A stretch of DNA of 64,000 nucleotides from Xylophilus sp. GOD-11R (GCF_033546935.1 NZ_CP137854.1:1798001-1862000); one strand, 5' to 3'. Numbered from the stretch's first letter, positions 44,512-59,358 are shown. Notes: generated by a model not told the origin, from the letters alone. Numbers and translations: made by a program.

Positions 44512-45278
44512 GCACCGAACCCTTGCAGATCGCCTCGCGCGACAACCCGCTGGTGCGCGAGTTGCGCAAGCTGGCCCAGGACAACGCCGCCTACCGCAAG
44601 CTCGGCCAGGTCTGGATCGAAGGCGATCATCTCTGCCGCGCCGCTCTGGGCCGGTCGTGGAGGCCGTCCACGGCGGTGTTCGGGGAGACCGCCTGGCCAC
44701 GGTGGCGCGGCGAATTCGCCGGCATCGCCGGCCGCGATGTGATCGTGGCCGACAAGCTGCTCGGCGAGATCAGCAGCCTGGAATCTCCCGCCTCGATGGG
44801 GTTTCTGGTCGACCTGCCGGGGGCTCCGGCCGTGATCGCGGGCGGTGCCGCCGTCGTACTCGACCGGGTTCAGGACGCAGGCAACGTCGGTTCCATCATC
44901 CGCAGTGCGGCCGCCTTCGGTTTCGAGCAGGTGCTGGCCATCAAGGGCACCGCCGCGCTGTGGTCGCCCAAGGTCCTGAGAGCCGGTATGGGGGCGCATT
45001 TCGGCCTGCGCCTCGTCGAGGGGCTGGCGGTCGAGGACATCGCCGGCCTCGGATTGGAGATGCTCGCCACCAGCTCGCACGGCGGCGAGCTGTTGCACCG
45101 TGCCGCCTTGCCCTGGCCCTGTGCGTGGTTGCTGGGGCACGAAGGGCAGGGCGTTTGCGCGGAACTGGAAGCACTGGCGCAGCGCCGGATCCGCATCGCC
45201 CAGCCGGGCGGGGAAGAGTCCCTGAACGTCGCGGCCGCCGCCGCGATATGCCTGCACGCGAGCGGCGCTTCGCGCTGA
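44508..45278 (+). CDS. TrmH-family RNA 2'-O-methyltransferase
   Basis: A 256-residue SPOUT methyltransferase. [23 protein letters not shown] is motif 1 with the NxGxIxR pattern, LLGHEGQGV is motif 2, and [16 protein letters not shown] is motif 3 with the knot. Residues 1-100 form the N-terminal L30e-like RNA-binding part ([18 protein letters not shown]). It modifies rRNA or tRNA; without a specific marker the target cannot be named. It is translationally coupled to rnhB. Confidence 0.92.
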   Translation: MSTEPLQIASRDNPLVRELRKLAQDNAAYRKLGQVWIEGDHLCRAALGRSWRPSTAVFGETAWPRWRGEFAGIAGRDVIVADKLLGEISSLESPASMGFLVDLPGAPAVIAGGAAVVLDRVQDAGNVGSIIRSAAAFGFEQVLAIKGTAALWSPKVLRAGMGAHFGLRLVEGLAVEDIAGLGLEMLATSSHGGELLHRAALPWPCAWLLGHEGQGVCAELEALAQRRIRIAQPGGEESLNVAAAAAICLHASGASR

Positions 45279-45507
45279 ACCCCTGGCCCGGTCGCCTGCC
45301 TTCTTCATCGCGACGTCATGCCATTCGCGCATGATTCGATGTCGCCGAGGCGGCGGAAGCCTGTGATCCGGCCGGCTATAATCGGGGGCTTTCCTCAATC
45401 GCGTCGCCCCTTCGCGCCAAAGCCTCCTCCCTCTTGACGAGCAGCCACTTCGAGCCTTACCGGGCGCGAAGCCGCGCCGGGCGACCGTAACCATCCGGAG
45501 AAACCCA
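45279..45507 (+). promoter_or_regulatory. carAB upstream region with a promoter
   Basis: A GCTATAATCGGGGG segment gives a good -10 (TATAAT at 45377-45382) with a poor -35 box, and a leader of about 120 bases reaches carA. GAGCCTTACCGGGCGCGAAGC and following bases form a GC-rich hairpin near 45,455-45,485 (CGGGCGCG and CGCGCCGGG). No gene is present. Confidence 0.6.
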
Positions 45508-46677
45508 GTGCTCATGTCTCTACAGGGAAAATTCCCTTCCGCCATCCTGGCGCTTGCAGACGGCACAGTCTTTCTCGGCCAATCGATCGGAGCCGCCGGC
45601 TCCACAGTCGGCGAAGTGGTGTTCAACACCGCGATGACCGGCTACCAGGAAATCCTCACCGACCCCAGCTACTGCCAGCAGATCGTCACCCTGACGTATC
45701 CGCACATCGGTAACTATGGCGTGAACGACGAGGACATCGAAGCCGACAAGGTCTACGCCGCTGGCCTGATCATCAAGGATCTGCCGCTCGTCGCATCCAA
45801 CTTCCGCCAAACGCTCACGCTCACCCAATACCTGGTGCGCGAGAACACCGTCGCCATCGCCGGCATCGACACCCGCAAGCTCACCCGCCACTTGCGCAGC
45901 AAGGGCGCGCAGAACGGCTGCATCGTGGGCCTGGCGGCAGGCGAGCAGCCGAGCCAGGCGCAGATCGACCGTGCCATCGCGCAGGCCAAGGGTGCGCCCA
46001 GCATGGCCGGCCTCGATCTGGCCAAGGTCGTGAGCGTGAAGGAACCTTACGAGTGGACCCAGTCCGAGTGGAAGCTTGGCGAGGGCTACGGCATGCAGAT
46101 CGCGCCGCGGCACCACGTCGTGGCCTTCGACTACGGTGTCAAGAAGAACATCCTGCGCATGATCGCCGAGCGCGGCGCGCAGATCACCGTGGTGCCCGCG
46201 CAGACCAGCGCCGCCGAAGTCATGAAGCTCGCACCGGACGGCGTGTTCCTGGCCAACGGCCCCGGCGACCCGGAGCCCTGCGATTACGCGGTCGCCGCCG
46301 CGCGCGAGCTGATCGAAGCCGGCATTCCCACCTTCGGCATCTGCCTCGGCCACCAGATCATGGCCCTGGCCATGGGCGCCAAGACCTACAAGATGAAGTT
46401 CGGCCACCACGGTGCCAACCACCCGGTAAAGGACCTCGACAACGGCCGCGTCAGCATCACCAGCCAGAACCACGGTTTCGCGGTGGACGGCGAGTCGCTG
46501 CCCGCCACGCTGCGCCCGACCCACATCAGCCTGTTCGACAACACGCTGCAAGGCCTGGCACACACGTCCAAGCCCGCTTTCTGCTTCCAGGGCCATCCGG
46601 AAGCCTCTCCCGGTCCGCACGATATTTCCTATCTGTTCGACCGTTTCGCAGCCCTGATGGACAAGCAAAAACCATGA
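45508..46677 (+). CDS. carA: Carbamoyl-phosphate synthase small subunit
   Basis: A 389-residue glutaminase subunit. [21 protein letters not shown] in the first half and the GATase I domain with [18 protein letters not shown] (catalytic Cys) and [11 protein letters not shown] (His-Glu) are present. Start GTG at 45508 follows GGAG; ATG at 45514 in the same frame is an alternative. It releases ammonia for CarB in arginine and pyrimidine synthesis. Confidence 0.97.
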   Translation: MLMSLQGKFPSAILALADGTVFLGQSIGAAGSTVGEVVFNTAMTGYQEILTDPSYCQQIVTLTYPHIGNYGVNDEDIEADKVYAAGLIIKDLPLVASNFRQTLTLTQYLVRENTVAIAGIDTRKLTRHLRSKGAQNGCIVGLAAGEQPSQAQIDRAIAQAKGAPSMAGLDLAKVVSVKEPYEWTQSEWKLGEGYGMQIAPRHHVVAFDYGVKKNILRMIAERGAQITVVPAQTSAAEVMKLAPDGVFLANGPGDPEPCDYAVAAARELIEAGIPTFGICLGHQIMALAMGAKTYKMKFGHHGANHPVKDLDNGRVSITSQNHGFAVDGESLPATLRPTHISLFDNTLQGLAHTSKPAFCFQGHPEASPGPHDISYLFDRFAALMDKQKP

Positions 46678-46697
46678 GCCCCCACGTTCGCGGCTTC

Positions 46698-46758
46698 GCC
46701 GTTTCACTGCCCCCCGAGGGGGGGCTTGCTCCCTTGGAGCGGTCCTGCGGGAGCAAAA
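46698..46758. repeat. GC-rich intergenic repeat of a kind common in Comamonadaceae, between carA and carB
   Basis: A G/C-rich block with the core CCCCCCGAGGGGGGGCTTGCTCCC followed by TTGGAGCGGTCC and GCGGGAG. This pattern of a palindromic C-run/G-run with a following TTGG.GCGG is, from my general knowledge, scattered in gaps of Comamonadaceae genomes. It lies in the middle of the carAB transcript just before the carB ribosome site (CGGGAG). Confidence 0.6.
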
Positions 46759-50004
<3,246 letters not shown>

Positions 50005-50019
50005 CCGGGAACGCGGCTC

Positions 50020-50892
50020 GTGGAAAAACAGATCGTCGAACGCGACCTGGCGGACTGGAAGGCGGCCGAGGCCGATGCCGCCCTGATCGCCGCGGTCGAG
50101 GCCGGCAAGGTGCTGTATTTTCCGAGCCTGCATTTCACGATCTGGCCGCAGGAGGCCGCGTTGCTCCGGCCGGAGCTATTGGCCAAGGGCAAGCGCAACA
50201 TCAGCCTGGATGCCGACGGCACGCTCAAGGGTGCCGACGCCTCCCTGGCGGAGCAGGCCGAGCTGGCCGGCATGATCGGCCGCTTCCGCGACGGGGCGCT
50301 GGCCCTGGTGCATGGCTTGCTGCCGGCTTACCAGCCGCATCTGCGCATCGCGCCCACCAGCTTCCGGCCAGCCGAAGTGCAGGGCCGGGCGCAGTCCTGG
50401 CGCGCGGACGACCGGCGGCTACATGTCGATGCCTTTCCTTCCCGGCCCAACCGGGGCGAGCGCATCCTGCGTGTCTTTGCCAACATCAATCCGATGGGCC
50501 AGCCCCGTACCTGGCGGGTGGGCGAGCCTTTCGAAGATGTCGCCCGCCGCTACCTGCCACGTGCCAAACCATACAGCGCCTGGCAGGCGCAGTGCTTGAA
50601 GCGACTCGGCATCACCAAGTCGTTTCGCAGCGAATACGACCACCTCATGCTGCAGTTGCACGACGGCATGAAGGGCGATGCCGATTACCAGAAGAACGCG
50701 CGGCAGGTGACCATGCCTTTCGCCGCCGGATCGGCGTGGGTCTGCTTTTCCGACCAGACGCCGCACGCGGTCATGTCGGGCCAGTTCATGATGGAGCAGA
50801 CCCTGCATTTGCCAGTCGAGGCGCAATACAATCCATCATCCAGTCCGCTTGCGATCCTGACGCGGCTGGCAGGGCATCCGCTCGTTCCCTAG
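50020..50892 (+). CDS. kdoO: Kdo 3-hydroxylase (Kdo hydroxylase family, Fe(II)/2-oxoglutarate)
   Basis: A 290-residue non-haem iron dioxygenase that converts Kdo in lipopolysaccharide to Ko. The iron ligands are His135 and Asp137 in RRLHVDAFPS and a distal His (His249 in DQTPHAVMSGQ); ILRVFANINP and FRSEYDHLMLQLHDGMK are further family markers. No signal peptide is seen, consistent with a membrane-associated cytoplasmic enzyme. Start GTG at 50020. It sits between carB and greA and is followed by a strong terminator. Confidence 0.85.
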   Translation: MEKQIVERDLADWKAAEADAALIAAVEAGKVLYFPSLHFTIWPQEAALLRPELLAKGKRNISLDADGTLKGADASLAEQAELAGMIGRFRDGALALVHGLLPAYQPHLRIAPTSFRPAEVQGRAQSWRADDRRLHVDAFPSRPNRGERILRVFANINPMGQPRTWRVGEPFEDVARRYLPRAKPYSAWQAQCLKRLGITKSFRSEYDHLMLQLHDGMKGDADYQKNARQVTMPFAAGSAWVCFSDQTPHAVMSGQFMMEQTLHLPVEAQYNPSSSPLAILTRLAGHPLVP

Positions 50893-50917
50893 CGGAAAAA
50901 GCCCTCACTCATTTCAC

Positions 50918-50950
50918 CGCCGGACCTATCCCGTCCGGCGTTTTGTTTTT
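50918..50950 (+). terminator. Intrinsic terminator or attenuator directly before greA
   Basis: CGCCGGAC (50918-50925) pairs with GTCCGGCG (50933-50940) and is followed by TTTTGTTTTT. It ends 14 bases before the greA ATG and overlaps the greA leader, so besides ending the kdoO transcript it may control greA. Confidence 0.85.
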
Positions 50951-50964
50951 GGAGAGAAGAACAC

Positions 50965-51441
50965 ATGGCGACCATTCCCATCACCAAGCGCGGAGCTGAA
51001 AAACTCAAGAGCGAACTGCACCGGCTGAAGACCGTGGACCGTCCCGGCGTCATCCAGGCGATCGCCGAAGCTCGTGCGCAAGGCGATCTGAGCGAGAACG
51101 CCGAGTACGACGCGGCCAAGGACCGCCAGGGCTTCATCGAAGGCCGCATCCAGGAAGTGGAAGGCAAGCTCGCTGCGGCGCAAGTGATCGATCCTTCGTC
51201 GCTGGATGCCGATGGCAAGGTGGTGTTCGGCGCAACCGTCGAACTCGAGGACGAAGACAGCGGCGACCAGGTTACCTACCAGATCGTCGGTGAAGACGAA
51301 GCCGACCTGAAGCTCGGTCTGATCAACGTGTCCAGCCCCATCGCCCGCGCCATGATCGGCAAGGAAGAGGGCGACAGCGTGAGCGTGCAGGCGCCGGGCG
51401 GCGTGCGCCATTACGAGATCGTCGCGGTCCGCTACGCCTGA
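50965..51441 (+). CDS. greA: Transcription elongation factor GreA
   Basis: A 158-residue factor that rescues backtracked RNA polymerase. The coiled-coil N-terminal domain holds the tip residues in [14 protein letters not shown] (Asp-Glu pair) and a C-terminal FKBP-like domain ([28 protein letters not shown]) follows. GGAGAGAAGAAC precedes the ATG at 50965. The stop overlaps the next gene by 1 base (TGATG). Confidence 0.97.
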   Translation: MATIPITKRGAEKLKSELHRLKTVDRPGVIQAIAEARAQGDLSENAEYDAAKDRQGFIEGRIQEVEGKLAAAQVIDPSSLDADGKVVFGATVELEDEDSGDQVTYQIVGEDEADLKLGLINVSSPIARAMIGKEEGDSVSVQAPGGVRHYEIVAVRYA

Positions 51442-51914
51442 TGTCCCGCGCGGCTGGCGACATGATCCACAACCGGCGTTTCTGCATCCTGGCCGCTGCG
51501 CTCTGGTGGGGCAGTCTCGGCACGGTCGGATTCTTCGTGGTGCCGATGCTCTTCGCGCACCTGCAGCCGGCAGCGCTCGCCGGCAATACGGCGGCCCATC
51601 TGTTCAGTGGGCAGACGTGGATTTCGGCGGTGTGCGCCATGCTGCTCATCGTGGCGTCTCGCGGACGAGGTCGTTCCGGCGATGGCGGCGATGGCGGCGG
51701 TTTCCCGGCCTATGGTTGGGTCGCGCTGGTGCTGGCGGGGCTGCTGCTGGCGCTGCTGTCGGAGTTCGCCGTGTCGCCGCGCATCGTCGCGCGGGAGAAC
51801 CTCAAGCTCTGGCATGCGGTCGGCACCGCCTTCTATTTTTGCCAATGGGCTTGTGCGGGCCTGGCGCTATGGCGTCTGCTGACGCCCAATGACAACAAAC
51901 CTGCCCAGGGCTGA
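51441..51914 (+). CDS. DUF4149-type integral membrane protein
   Basis: A 157-residue protein with four hydrophobic segments (residues about 14-36, 44-70, 88-108 and 125-146). The pattern AALWWGSLGTVGFFVVPMLFAHL near the start matches the small DUF4149 membrane family that often follows greA in Comamonadaceae. No enzymatic motif. Function unknown. It is coupled to greA by a shared TGATG. Confidence 0.75.
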   Translation: MSRAAGDMIHNRRFCILAAALWWGSLGTVGFFVVPMLFAHLQPAALAGNTAAHLFSGQTWISAVCAMLLIVASRGRGRSGDGGDGGGFPAYGWVALVLAGLLLALLSEFAVSPRIVARENLKLWHAVGTAFYFCQWACAGLALWRLLTPNDNKPAQG

Positions 51915-51918
51915 CGCC

Positions 51919-52668
51919 CTAGTCCTTCCAATGCTCTGCCACCCAGCCAGCCGGCTGGATGAAGCGGAAGCGCCGATTGCGCTGACCGTGCAGGGCATCC
52001 GGCGGATTGCATTCGCCGTGGAAGATCACCACCCGTGCGTCCTTCGGAATGGCCGGCTCCGTGAAGTAGTTCAAAGGCCAGCGCGGAATGCTGTGGTACT
52101 TGAAGCTCGGGCACCAGCGCTTGGGCCAATAGCGGAGCTTGCCCTGGCGATGGAGGTAGTCGGAGAGATAGGCCTGCTCGTTGCGAAACTGCAGGCGAAT
52201 CTCGTCCTCGTGGGCCTGGAAGGTGGCCAGCACGTCGATGTGGGCGCCGATCTCGAACCGGTAGACCGATGAGTTGCCGGTAACCCGCCAAGGACGCTTG
52301 TAGTCCTTGATGATGAGGAATTCGCCCGGTTCCTCGAAGAAGCCGTCGAGGCTGCCCACCACCACCACGTCCACGTCCAGGTAGAGCGCGGTGCCTTGCA
52401 GGCCGTGCAGGTCGGCCACGAAGGTGCTCAGCTTGCGCCAGGCGCGATCGGGCACGCCGGGCTTCTCGGGCTTGAGCGGCATCTCCGGCAGCGGCAGGCA
52501 TTTCACCTCGGGACGAATGCCTTTCGCGTCGTCCGTCAGGCAGACGAACTGGAAGTCGCCGCTCAGGTGGCGCCGTACCATGCCGTAGAGATGGTTGACG
52601 TATTCGGGGCCGTATTTATTGCCCCACTTCATGCACAGAACGTGGCGCTGGCGCCCCATCGCATCCAT
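51919..52668 (-). CDS. Glycosyltransferase (GT8-like, DxD motif)
   Basis: A 249-residue protein. LYLDVDVVVVGSLDGFFE near residue 95 holds the DxD metal/nucleotide-sugar motif in a pattern typical of GT8-type transferases, with VLCMKWGNKYGPEYVNHLYGM at the start and IFHGECNPPDA toward the end. It probably moves a sugar on a surface glycan or lipopolysaccharide; the donor is unknown. It lies right after yhbY on the same strand (1-base gap if GTG at 52680 is used). ATG at 52668 is chosen as GAGGTGG lies upstream. Confidence 0.75.
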   Translation of the reverse strand: MDAMGRQRHVLCMKWGNKYGPEYVNHLYGMVRRHLSGDFQFVCLTDDAKGIRPEVKCLPLPEMPLKPEKPGVPDRAWRKLSTFVADLHGLQGTALYLDVDVVVVGSLDGFFEEPGEFLIIKDYKRPWRVTGNSSVYRFEIGAHIDVLATFQAHEDEIRLQFRNEQAYLSDYLHRQGKLRYWPKRWCPSFKYHSIPRWPLNYFTEPAIPKDARVVIFHGECNPPDALHGQRNRRFRFIQPAGWVAEHWKD

Positions 52669-52681
52669 GGCGCGAACCACC

Positions 52682-53155
52682 TCAATCGGCCTGGCGTTTC
52701 TTGATCGATTTCTGCAGCACCTTGGCGCGCTTGATCGTGCCGCCGGAGGTGAGCCGCTGGTTGCCCAGCACCCGCAGGGTCTTCACTTCGGGGCGCTGGC
52801 CGCCGCGGCCGTACTTCAGCACTTTCACGTCCTTCGGGCCGGGCATGCGGTCTTCATCGGCTTCGGCGCGGGCCTTTTCGACGGGAGGGCGCCACAGCAC
52901 CAGCAGCTTGCCGATGTGCTGAATCGGAGCAGCGCCGAGTTCGGCGGCGAGGGACTGGAACATCAGTTCACGGCCGGCGCGGTCGTCGGAAGCGACGCGC
53001 ACCTTGATGAGGCCGTGGGCACCGAGCGCGGCGTCGATCTCCTTCTGGACAGCAGGAGTGAGGCCGTCGGAGCCGACGATCACCACCGGGTTGAGGTGAT
53101 GGGCATCGGCGCGCTTTTCGCGGCGCTGGGCGGGGGTCAGGGAAATCAGGGGCAT
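52682..53155 (-). CDS. yhbY: YhbY-family RNA-binding protein (CRS1/YhbY domain)
   Basis: A 157-residue protein that binds pre-50S particles. The domain runs from [31 protein letters not shown] through [11 protein letters not shown] to [12 protein letters not shown]-terminal basic extension ([14 protein letters not shown]) is added. Its start codon lies opposite an ATG for the divergent rlmE frame (shared CATG at 53153-53156). Confidence 0.93.
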   Translation of the reverse strand: MPLISLTPAQRREKRADAHHLNPVVIVGSDGLTPAVQKEIDAALGAHGLIKVRVASDDRAGRELMFQSLAAELGAAPIQHIGKLLVLWRPPVEKARAEADEDRMPGPKDVKVLKYGRGGQRPEVKTLRVLGNQRLTSGGTIKRAKVLQKSIKKRQAD

Positions 53156-53240
53156 GGGCCGTATTATCCAAGCTTATGCCCATGTATCCCCCAATCGGCC
53201 TTCGGCCCGTGTGCCGTCCTTTCAATTTCGAGGGCGCGCA

Positions 53241-53909
53241 GTGAAGGTCAAGACCAACAGCAAGAAGGTCAACAAGGCCTGGCTGAACGACCACGTCAAC
53301 GACACCTACGTCAAGCTCGCCGCCAAGGAAGGCTACCGGGCGCGGGCGGCTTACAAGCTCAAGGAAATCGACGAACTGCTCGGTCTGATCCGCCCCGGCC
53401 AGACGGTGGTGGACCTCGGGTCCACTCCCGGCGCATGGAGCCAGTACCTGCGGCGGCGGTTTTCGCCGGACGGCGCCGCGGCGGGCGCGCTCGACGGAAC
53501 CATCATCGCGCTCGACCTGCTGCCGATGGTGCCGATCGAGGGCGTGCAGTTCATCCAGGGTGACTTTCGCGAGGCGGAGGTGCTGGCGAAACTCGAGGAA
53601 GCGGTCGGCGGCAAGCCGGTTGACGTGGTGGTGTCGGACATGGCGCCCAACCTGTCCGGTATTGCGTCGTCGGACGCCGCGCGCATCCTCGATCTGATCG
53701 AACTGGCGGTGGATTTCTCGCGCCAGCACCTCGTCGCCGAAGGTGCGCTCGTCGCCAAGGTCTTCCACGGAAGTGGTTACAACGACTTCGTCAAAGTATT
53801 CAAAGATGCTTTCAAGGTGGTGAAAGTGGTCAAGCCGAAGGCCTCCCGGGACAAGTCTTCCGAGACCTTCCTCGTCGGCATCGGACTGAAAGATCCAATG
53901 CGGCCCTGA
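53241..53909 (+). CDS. rlmE: 23S rRNA 2'-O-ribose U2552 methyltransferase
   Basis: A 222-residue FtsJ-type methyltransferase. The GTG at 53241 begins [20 protein letters not shown], which is the family start; an ATG at 53154 in frame would overlap yhbY. The Rossmann motif [15 protein letters not shown], the Asp segment [12 protein letters not shown] and the Lys of [14 protein letters not shown] form the K-D-K-E site. Divergent from yhbY and 139 bases before ftsH. Confidence 0.94.
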   Translation: MKVKTNSKKVNKAWLNDHVNDTYVKLAAKEGYRARAAYKLKEIDELLGLIRPGQTVVDLGSTPGAWSQYLRRRFSPDGAAAGALDGTIIALDLLPMVPIEGVQFIQGDFREAEVLAKLEEAVGGKPVDVVVSDMAPNLSGIASSDAARILDLIELAVDFSRQHLVAEGALVAKVFHGSGYNDFVKVFKDAFKVVKVVKPKASRDKSSETFLVGIGLKDPMRP

Positions 53910-53979
53910 GCGGCCCGCAATATCCCCAAAGCCCGTGCGTCCCCTAAGGACAGCGCCGGCCAAATTGCCGGTCTCGCAC

Positions 53980-53986
53980 CTTGAAA
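53980..53986 (+). promoter_or_regulatory. Possible heat-shock type -35 (CTTGAAA) before ftsH
   Basis: CTTGAAA is the sigma-32 -35 consensus; about 13 bases on is a poor match to CCCCATNT. FtsH is commonly heat-shock regulated, so this is a reasonable but unproven promoter. Confidence 0.35.
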
Positions 53987-54048
53987 CGCCTAGAATGCGT
54001 CACACATAGGTCATCCATGTCCCCCCACGTATCCGACCGGAGCCTCGC

Positions 54049-55974
<1,926 letters not shown>

Positions 55975-56000
55975 GCATCAGGCTCGCCGCTCACACAGAC

Positions 56001-56023
56001 AACGGGGCTTCGGCCCCGTTTTC
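56001..56023 (+). terminator. Intrinsic terminator between ftsH and folP
   Basis: AACGGGGC and GCCCCGTT pair around a TTCG tetraloop, followed by TTTTC. It begins 27 bases after the ftsH stop and ends 35 bases before folP. Confidence 0.8.
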
Positions 56024-56057
56024 GCTTCCCGCGCAACCGCATTCCTGATTCATATCG

Positions 56058-56897
56058 ATGTTCTGGCAAACCTCGCGATTCCGCATCGATCTGCGGGAGC
56101 CCCGCGTGATGGGCATCGTCAACGTCACGCCTGATTCCTTCTCGGACGGTGGCCGGCACGACGACCTGACAGGCGCCCTGCGCCATTGCGAAAAGCTGCT
56201 GGCCGAGGGGGCCGACATGCTGGATATCGGTGGTGAATCGACCCGTCCCGGCAGCCCGCCGGTCTCGCTCGCCGATGAGTTGGCGCGGGTGGTGCCTTTG
56301 ATCCGGGAGGCGGTGAAGTTCCAGGTGCCGATCTCGGTCGATACTTACAAGGCCGAGGTGATGCGCGCCGCGCTCGATCTGGGCGCCGATATCGTCAACG
56401 ACATCCTGGCGCTGCGTGATCCGGGAGCATTGGAGGCCGTACAGGGCCATTCGTCCTGCGGAGTTTGCCTGATGCACATGCACCGCGAGCCGCGCACGAT
56501 GCAGCAACTGCCGATGGAGGGCGACGTGGTGCCGCAGGTACATGACTTTCTGCAAGCGCAGGTGCAGCGCCTGGCGGCGGCAGGCATCGCGGCGGATCGC
56601 GTCGTGCTCGACCCGGGCTATGGCTTCGGAAAAACCGTGTCACAAAACTTCGCGTTGCTGGCACGCCAGCAGCAAGCGGTGCCGAGCGGTTATCCGATAC
56701 TTGCCGGCTGGTCGCGCAAGTCCTCGCTCGGTTCGGTGACTGGTCTGCCGGTGGACGAGCGCATGGTGCCCAGTGTGGTCGCGGCGGTGCTTGCGGCGGA
56801 GCGCGGGGCGACGGTTTTGCGTGTCCACGATGTGGCGGACACCGTAGCGGCGCTGCAGGTGCTCGCGGCCACACGGCAGCAAGCAACGGCCGGTTGA
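56058..56897 (+). CDS. folP: Dihydropteroate synthase
   Basis: A 279-residue enzyme of folate synthesis, target of sulfonamides. [16 protein letters not shown] and [16 protein letters not shown] are the two signatures, and [14 protein letters not shown] and [14 protein letters not shown] (as [15 protein letters not shown]) are downstream landmarks. Normal length. It pairs with glmM as in many bacteria. Confidence 0.97.
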   Translation: MFWQTSRFRIDLREPRVMGIVNVTPDSFSDGGRHDDLTGALRHCEKLLAEGADMLDIGGESTRPGSPPVSLADELARVVPLIREAVKFQVPISVDTYKAEVMRAALDLGADIVNDILALRDPGALEAVQGHSSCGVCLMHMHREPRTMQQLPMEGDVVPQVHDFLQAQVQRLAAAGIAADRVVLDPGYGFGKTVSQNFALLARQQQAVPSGYPILAGWSRKSSLGSVTGLPVDERMVPSVVAAVLAAERGATVLRVHDVADTVAALQVLAATRQQATAG

Positions 56898-56931
56898 ATA
56901 TTCCGATTACAACGAGAGACCCCAGACGAAC

Positions 56932-58299
56932 ATGGCACGCAAGTATTTCGGCACCGACGGCATTCGTGGCACCGTGGGCCGGCCACCCATCACCGCCGAC
57001 TTCGCGCTGCGGCTCGCCCATGCCGTCGGCCGTGTTCTCCGACGCACGGAAAGCAGGCCGCAGGTCATGATCGGCAAGGACACCCGGGTGTCGGGCTACA
57101 TGCTCGAAAGCGCACTCGAATCCGGCTTCAATTCCGCCGGCGTCGACGTGGTGCTGCTCGGACCGCTGCCCACACCGGGCGTCGCCTATCTCACCCGCGC
57201 GCTGCGGGCCAGCCTGGGCGTGGTGATCAGTGCCAGCCACAATCCGTTTGCCGACAACGGCATCAAGTTCTTCGGTCCCCACGGCACGAAGCTTGACGAC
57301 GCCTGGGAACTGGCGGTGGAAGAGGCCCTGGAAGAACCACCTGCCTGGGCCGATTCCCTGGTGATCGGCAAGGCCCGCCGCCTGAGCGATGCGGCCGGTC
57401 GCTATATCGAGTTCTGCAAGAGCACCTTTGCGAATGCACTGACCCTGCGCGGGCTGAAGATCGTGGTCGATGCCGCGCACGGCGCGGCGTACCACATTGC
57501 GCCGCAGGTCTTTCACGAACTCGGCGCGGAGGTGCAGTCCATCGGCTGCAAGCCTGACGGTCTCAACATCAACGACGGTGTGGGTGCCACGCATCCGCAG
57601 GCGCTGGTGGCCGAGGTGAAACGCCGTGGGGCGGACTTCGGCATCGCGCTCGACGGTGATGCCGACCGGCTCATGATGGTCGATGGCAACGGCCGCCTGT
57701 ACGACGGCGACGAACTGCTCTATCTGGTCGCCTGTGCGCGGCTCGATGCCGGCGAGCCCCTGCGGGGGCCGGATGCGCGCGACCCGTCGCTCGGCGTGGT
57801 CGGCACGCAGATGACCAACATGGCGATCGAGTTGGCCTTCCGGCGTCGGGGGGTGGAGCTGGTCCGTGCGCGCGTGGGCGACCGCTACGTGCTCGAGGAA
57901 CTGGATGCGCGCGGCTGGCTGCTCGGCGGCGAAGGCTCGGGCCACCTGCTGGCACTGGACAAGCACAGCACCGGCGACGGCCTGATCAGTGCGCTGCAAG
58001 TGCTGCAGGCCTGCCTGCGCAGCGGCCGAACCATGGCGGAACTGCTGGGCGATGTCGCCTTGTTCCCGCAGACCTTGCTGAACGTGCGCCTCGCCGGCGG
58101 CCGGTCGTGGGCGCAGAGCGCGGCCTTCGAGTCGGTACGCCAGGAGGTCGAGACCGAGCTGCACGGTGAAGGGCGCGTGCTGATCCGGGCGAGCGGTACC
58201 GAGCCCTTGCTGCGCGTGATGGTCGAGGCACGAGAGGCCGGTCTGGCGCAACGCTGCGCCGAGCGCCTGGTGGCAGCGGTCGAAGCCGAGGTCGGCTGA
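56932..58299 (+). CDS. glmM: Phosphoglucosamine mutase
   Basis: A 455-residue enzyme that makes glucosamine-1-phosphate for peptidoglycan and lipopolysaccharide. [12 protein letters not shown] is the start signature, [19 protein letters not shown] contains the phosphoserine (Ser in SASHNP), and [17 protein letters not shown] is the metal loop. C-terminal [14 protein letters not shown] is the phosphate-binding loop. Normal length. Confidence 0.98.
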   Translation: MARKYFGTDGIRGTVGRPPITADFALRLAHAVGRVLRRTESRPQVMIGKDTRVSGYMLESALESGFNSAGVDVVLLGPLPTPGVAYLTRALRASLGVVISASHNPFADNGIKFFGPHGTKLDDAWELAVEEALEEPPAWADSLVIGKARRLSDAAGRYIEFCKSTFANALTLRGLKIVVDAAHGAAYHIAPQVFHELGAEVQSIGCKPDGLNINDGVGATHPQALVAEVKRRGADFGIALDGDADRLMMVDGNGRLYDGDELLYLVACARLDAGEPLRGPDARDPSLGVVGTQMTNMAIELAFRRRGVELVRARVGDRYVLEELDARGWLLGGEGSGHLLALDKHSTGDGLISALQVLQACLRSGRTMAELLGDVALFPQTLLNVRLAGGRSWAQSAAFESVRQEVETELHGEGRVLIRASGTEPLLRVMVEAREAGLAQRCAERLVAAVEAEVG

Positions 58300-58433
58300 C
58301 GGCGCGCGATTCGTGGCGCTGCGATAGGGCGCCAGGTGGCCGACACGGCGGTCACCGCGTGGTCACGGATGGGCCACGGACATGTCATGTGCCGGGCAGA
58401 GACTCCTCGCATACCATGAAGACGAGGACGTGC

Positions 58434-59309
58434 ATGCGTGAGTTGCCCAACCCCACCTTTCCGCTTTCGCCCGGCATTTCGCAGCGCCTGATGGCCTTGC
58501 TGCCCGTCCAGGCCACCGGCCTTGCGTTGCCGAAATCGGCGGGTGTGCCGGTTTCAAACCCGATCGTCGTGCCGGCGGAGCCCAAGGTCGAACTCCAGAT
58601 CTGCTGGGCGCGCCACCTCGACGAGGTCCGCGAGGCGCAGCGCCTGCGCCATTCGGTTTTTGTCGGCGAGATGGGCGCGCGGGTCGAGGCCTCGATCCCG
58701 GGTCATGACCTCGACCTGTTCGACGACTACTGTGAGCATCTGCTGGTGCGGGCGGGCGCGGGTGGCCCGGTGGTCGGCACCTACCGCGTGCTGACGCCCG
58801 CACAGGCCCGGCGCGCCGGCAGTTTCTACAGCGACACCGAATTCGACCTCGTTCGCCTGCGCAGCGTACGCGACCGCATGGTCGAGCTCGGCCGCAGTTG
58901 CGTGCATGCGGACCACCGCAGTGGCGGCGTCATCATGGCCCTTTGGGGTGCGCTCGCCGGTTTCATGGCGCGCAACAAGCTCGACACCATGATCGGCTGC
59001 GCCAGCGTTCCGATGGTGCACAACGGCGTGGCCGGTGGCGATGCGGCGGCCAGCATCTGGCGGCAACTCAGCCAGACCCACCTCGCGCCGGTCGAGTGGC
59101 GGGTGTGGCCGCGCCTGCCGTTGCCGATCGAGCGGCTCGACGACACGCTCGACGTGGAGCCGCCGGCACTGATCCGCGGCTATCTGCGGATGGGCGCCAA
59201 GCTGCTGGGCGCACCGGCGTGGGATCCGGACTTCAACACCGCCGATCTGCCCATGCTCATGCGGACCGGTGACCTTCCAGCGCGTTATCGCCGCCATTTT
59301 CTTGGCTGA
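58434..59309 (+). CDS. OlsB-like acyl-ACP-dependent N-acyltransferase (GNAT fold)
   Basis: A 291-residue protein of the Acetyltransf_5 group, with the core ICWARHLDEVREAQRLRHSVFVGEM, a GTYRVLTPAQARRAG segment and VELGRSCVHADHRSG as the acyl-donor-binding region. The C-terminal LIRGYLRMGAKLLGAPAWD and ARYRRHFLG end is typical for OlsB-type enzymes, which acylate ornithine for phosphate-free membrane lipids. ATG at 58434 has GAGGA six bases before it; ATG at 58416 is an alternative. It lies next to a Pho-box-like region, which fits lipid change under phosphate limitation, but direct proof is lacking. Confidence 0.8.
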   Translation: MRELPNPTFPLSPGISQRLMALLPVQATGLALPKSAGVPVSNPIVVPAEPKVELQICWARHLDEVREAQRLRHSVFVGEMGARVEASIPGHDLDLFDDYCEHLLVRAGAGGPVVGTYRVLTPAQARRAGSFYSDTEFDLVRLRSVRDRMVELGRSCVHADHRSGGVIMALWGALAGFMARNKLDTMIGCASVPMVHNGVAGGDAAASIWRQLSQTHLAPVEWRVWPRLPLPIERLDDTLDVEPPALIRGYLRMGAKLLGAPAWDPDFNTADLPMLMRTGDLPARYRRHFLG

Positions 59310-59321
59310 ACGCGCGGATTG

Positions 59322-59358
59322 TTACCAAATTCAGCTGTCATGACAGATGTCTTGGTAA
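59322..59358. promoter_or_regulatory. 37-base dyad element between the acyltransferase and ppk1
   Basis: TTACCAA (59322-59328) and TTGGTAA (59352-59358) are inverted repeats that enclose a perfect palindrome CTGTCATGACAG (59335-59346). It has no T-run, so it is more likely an operator than a terminator. Confidence 0.5.
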
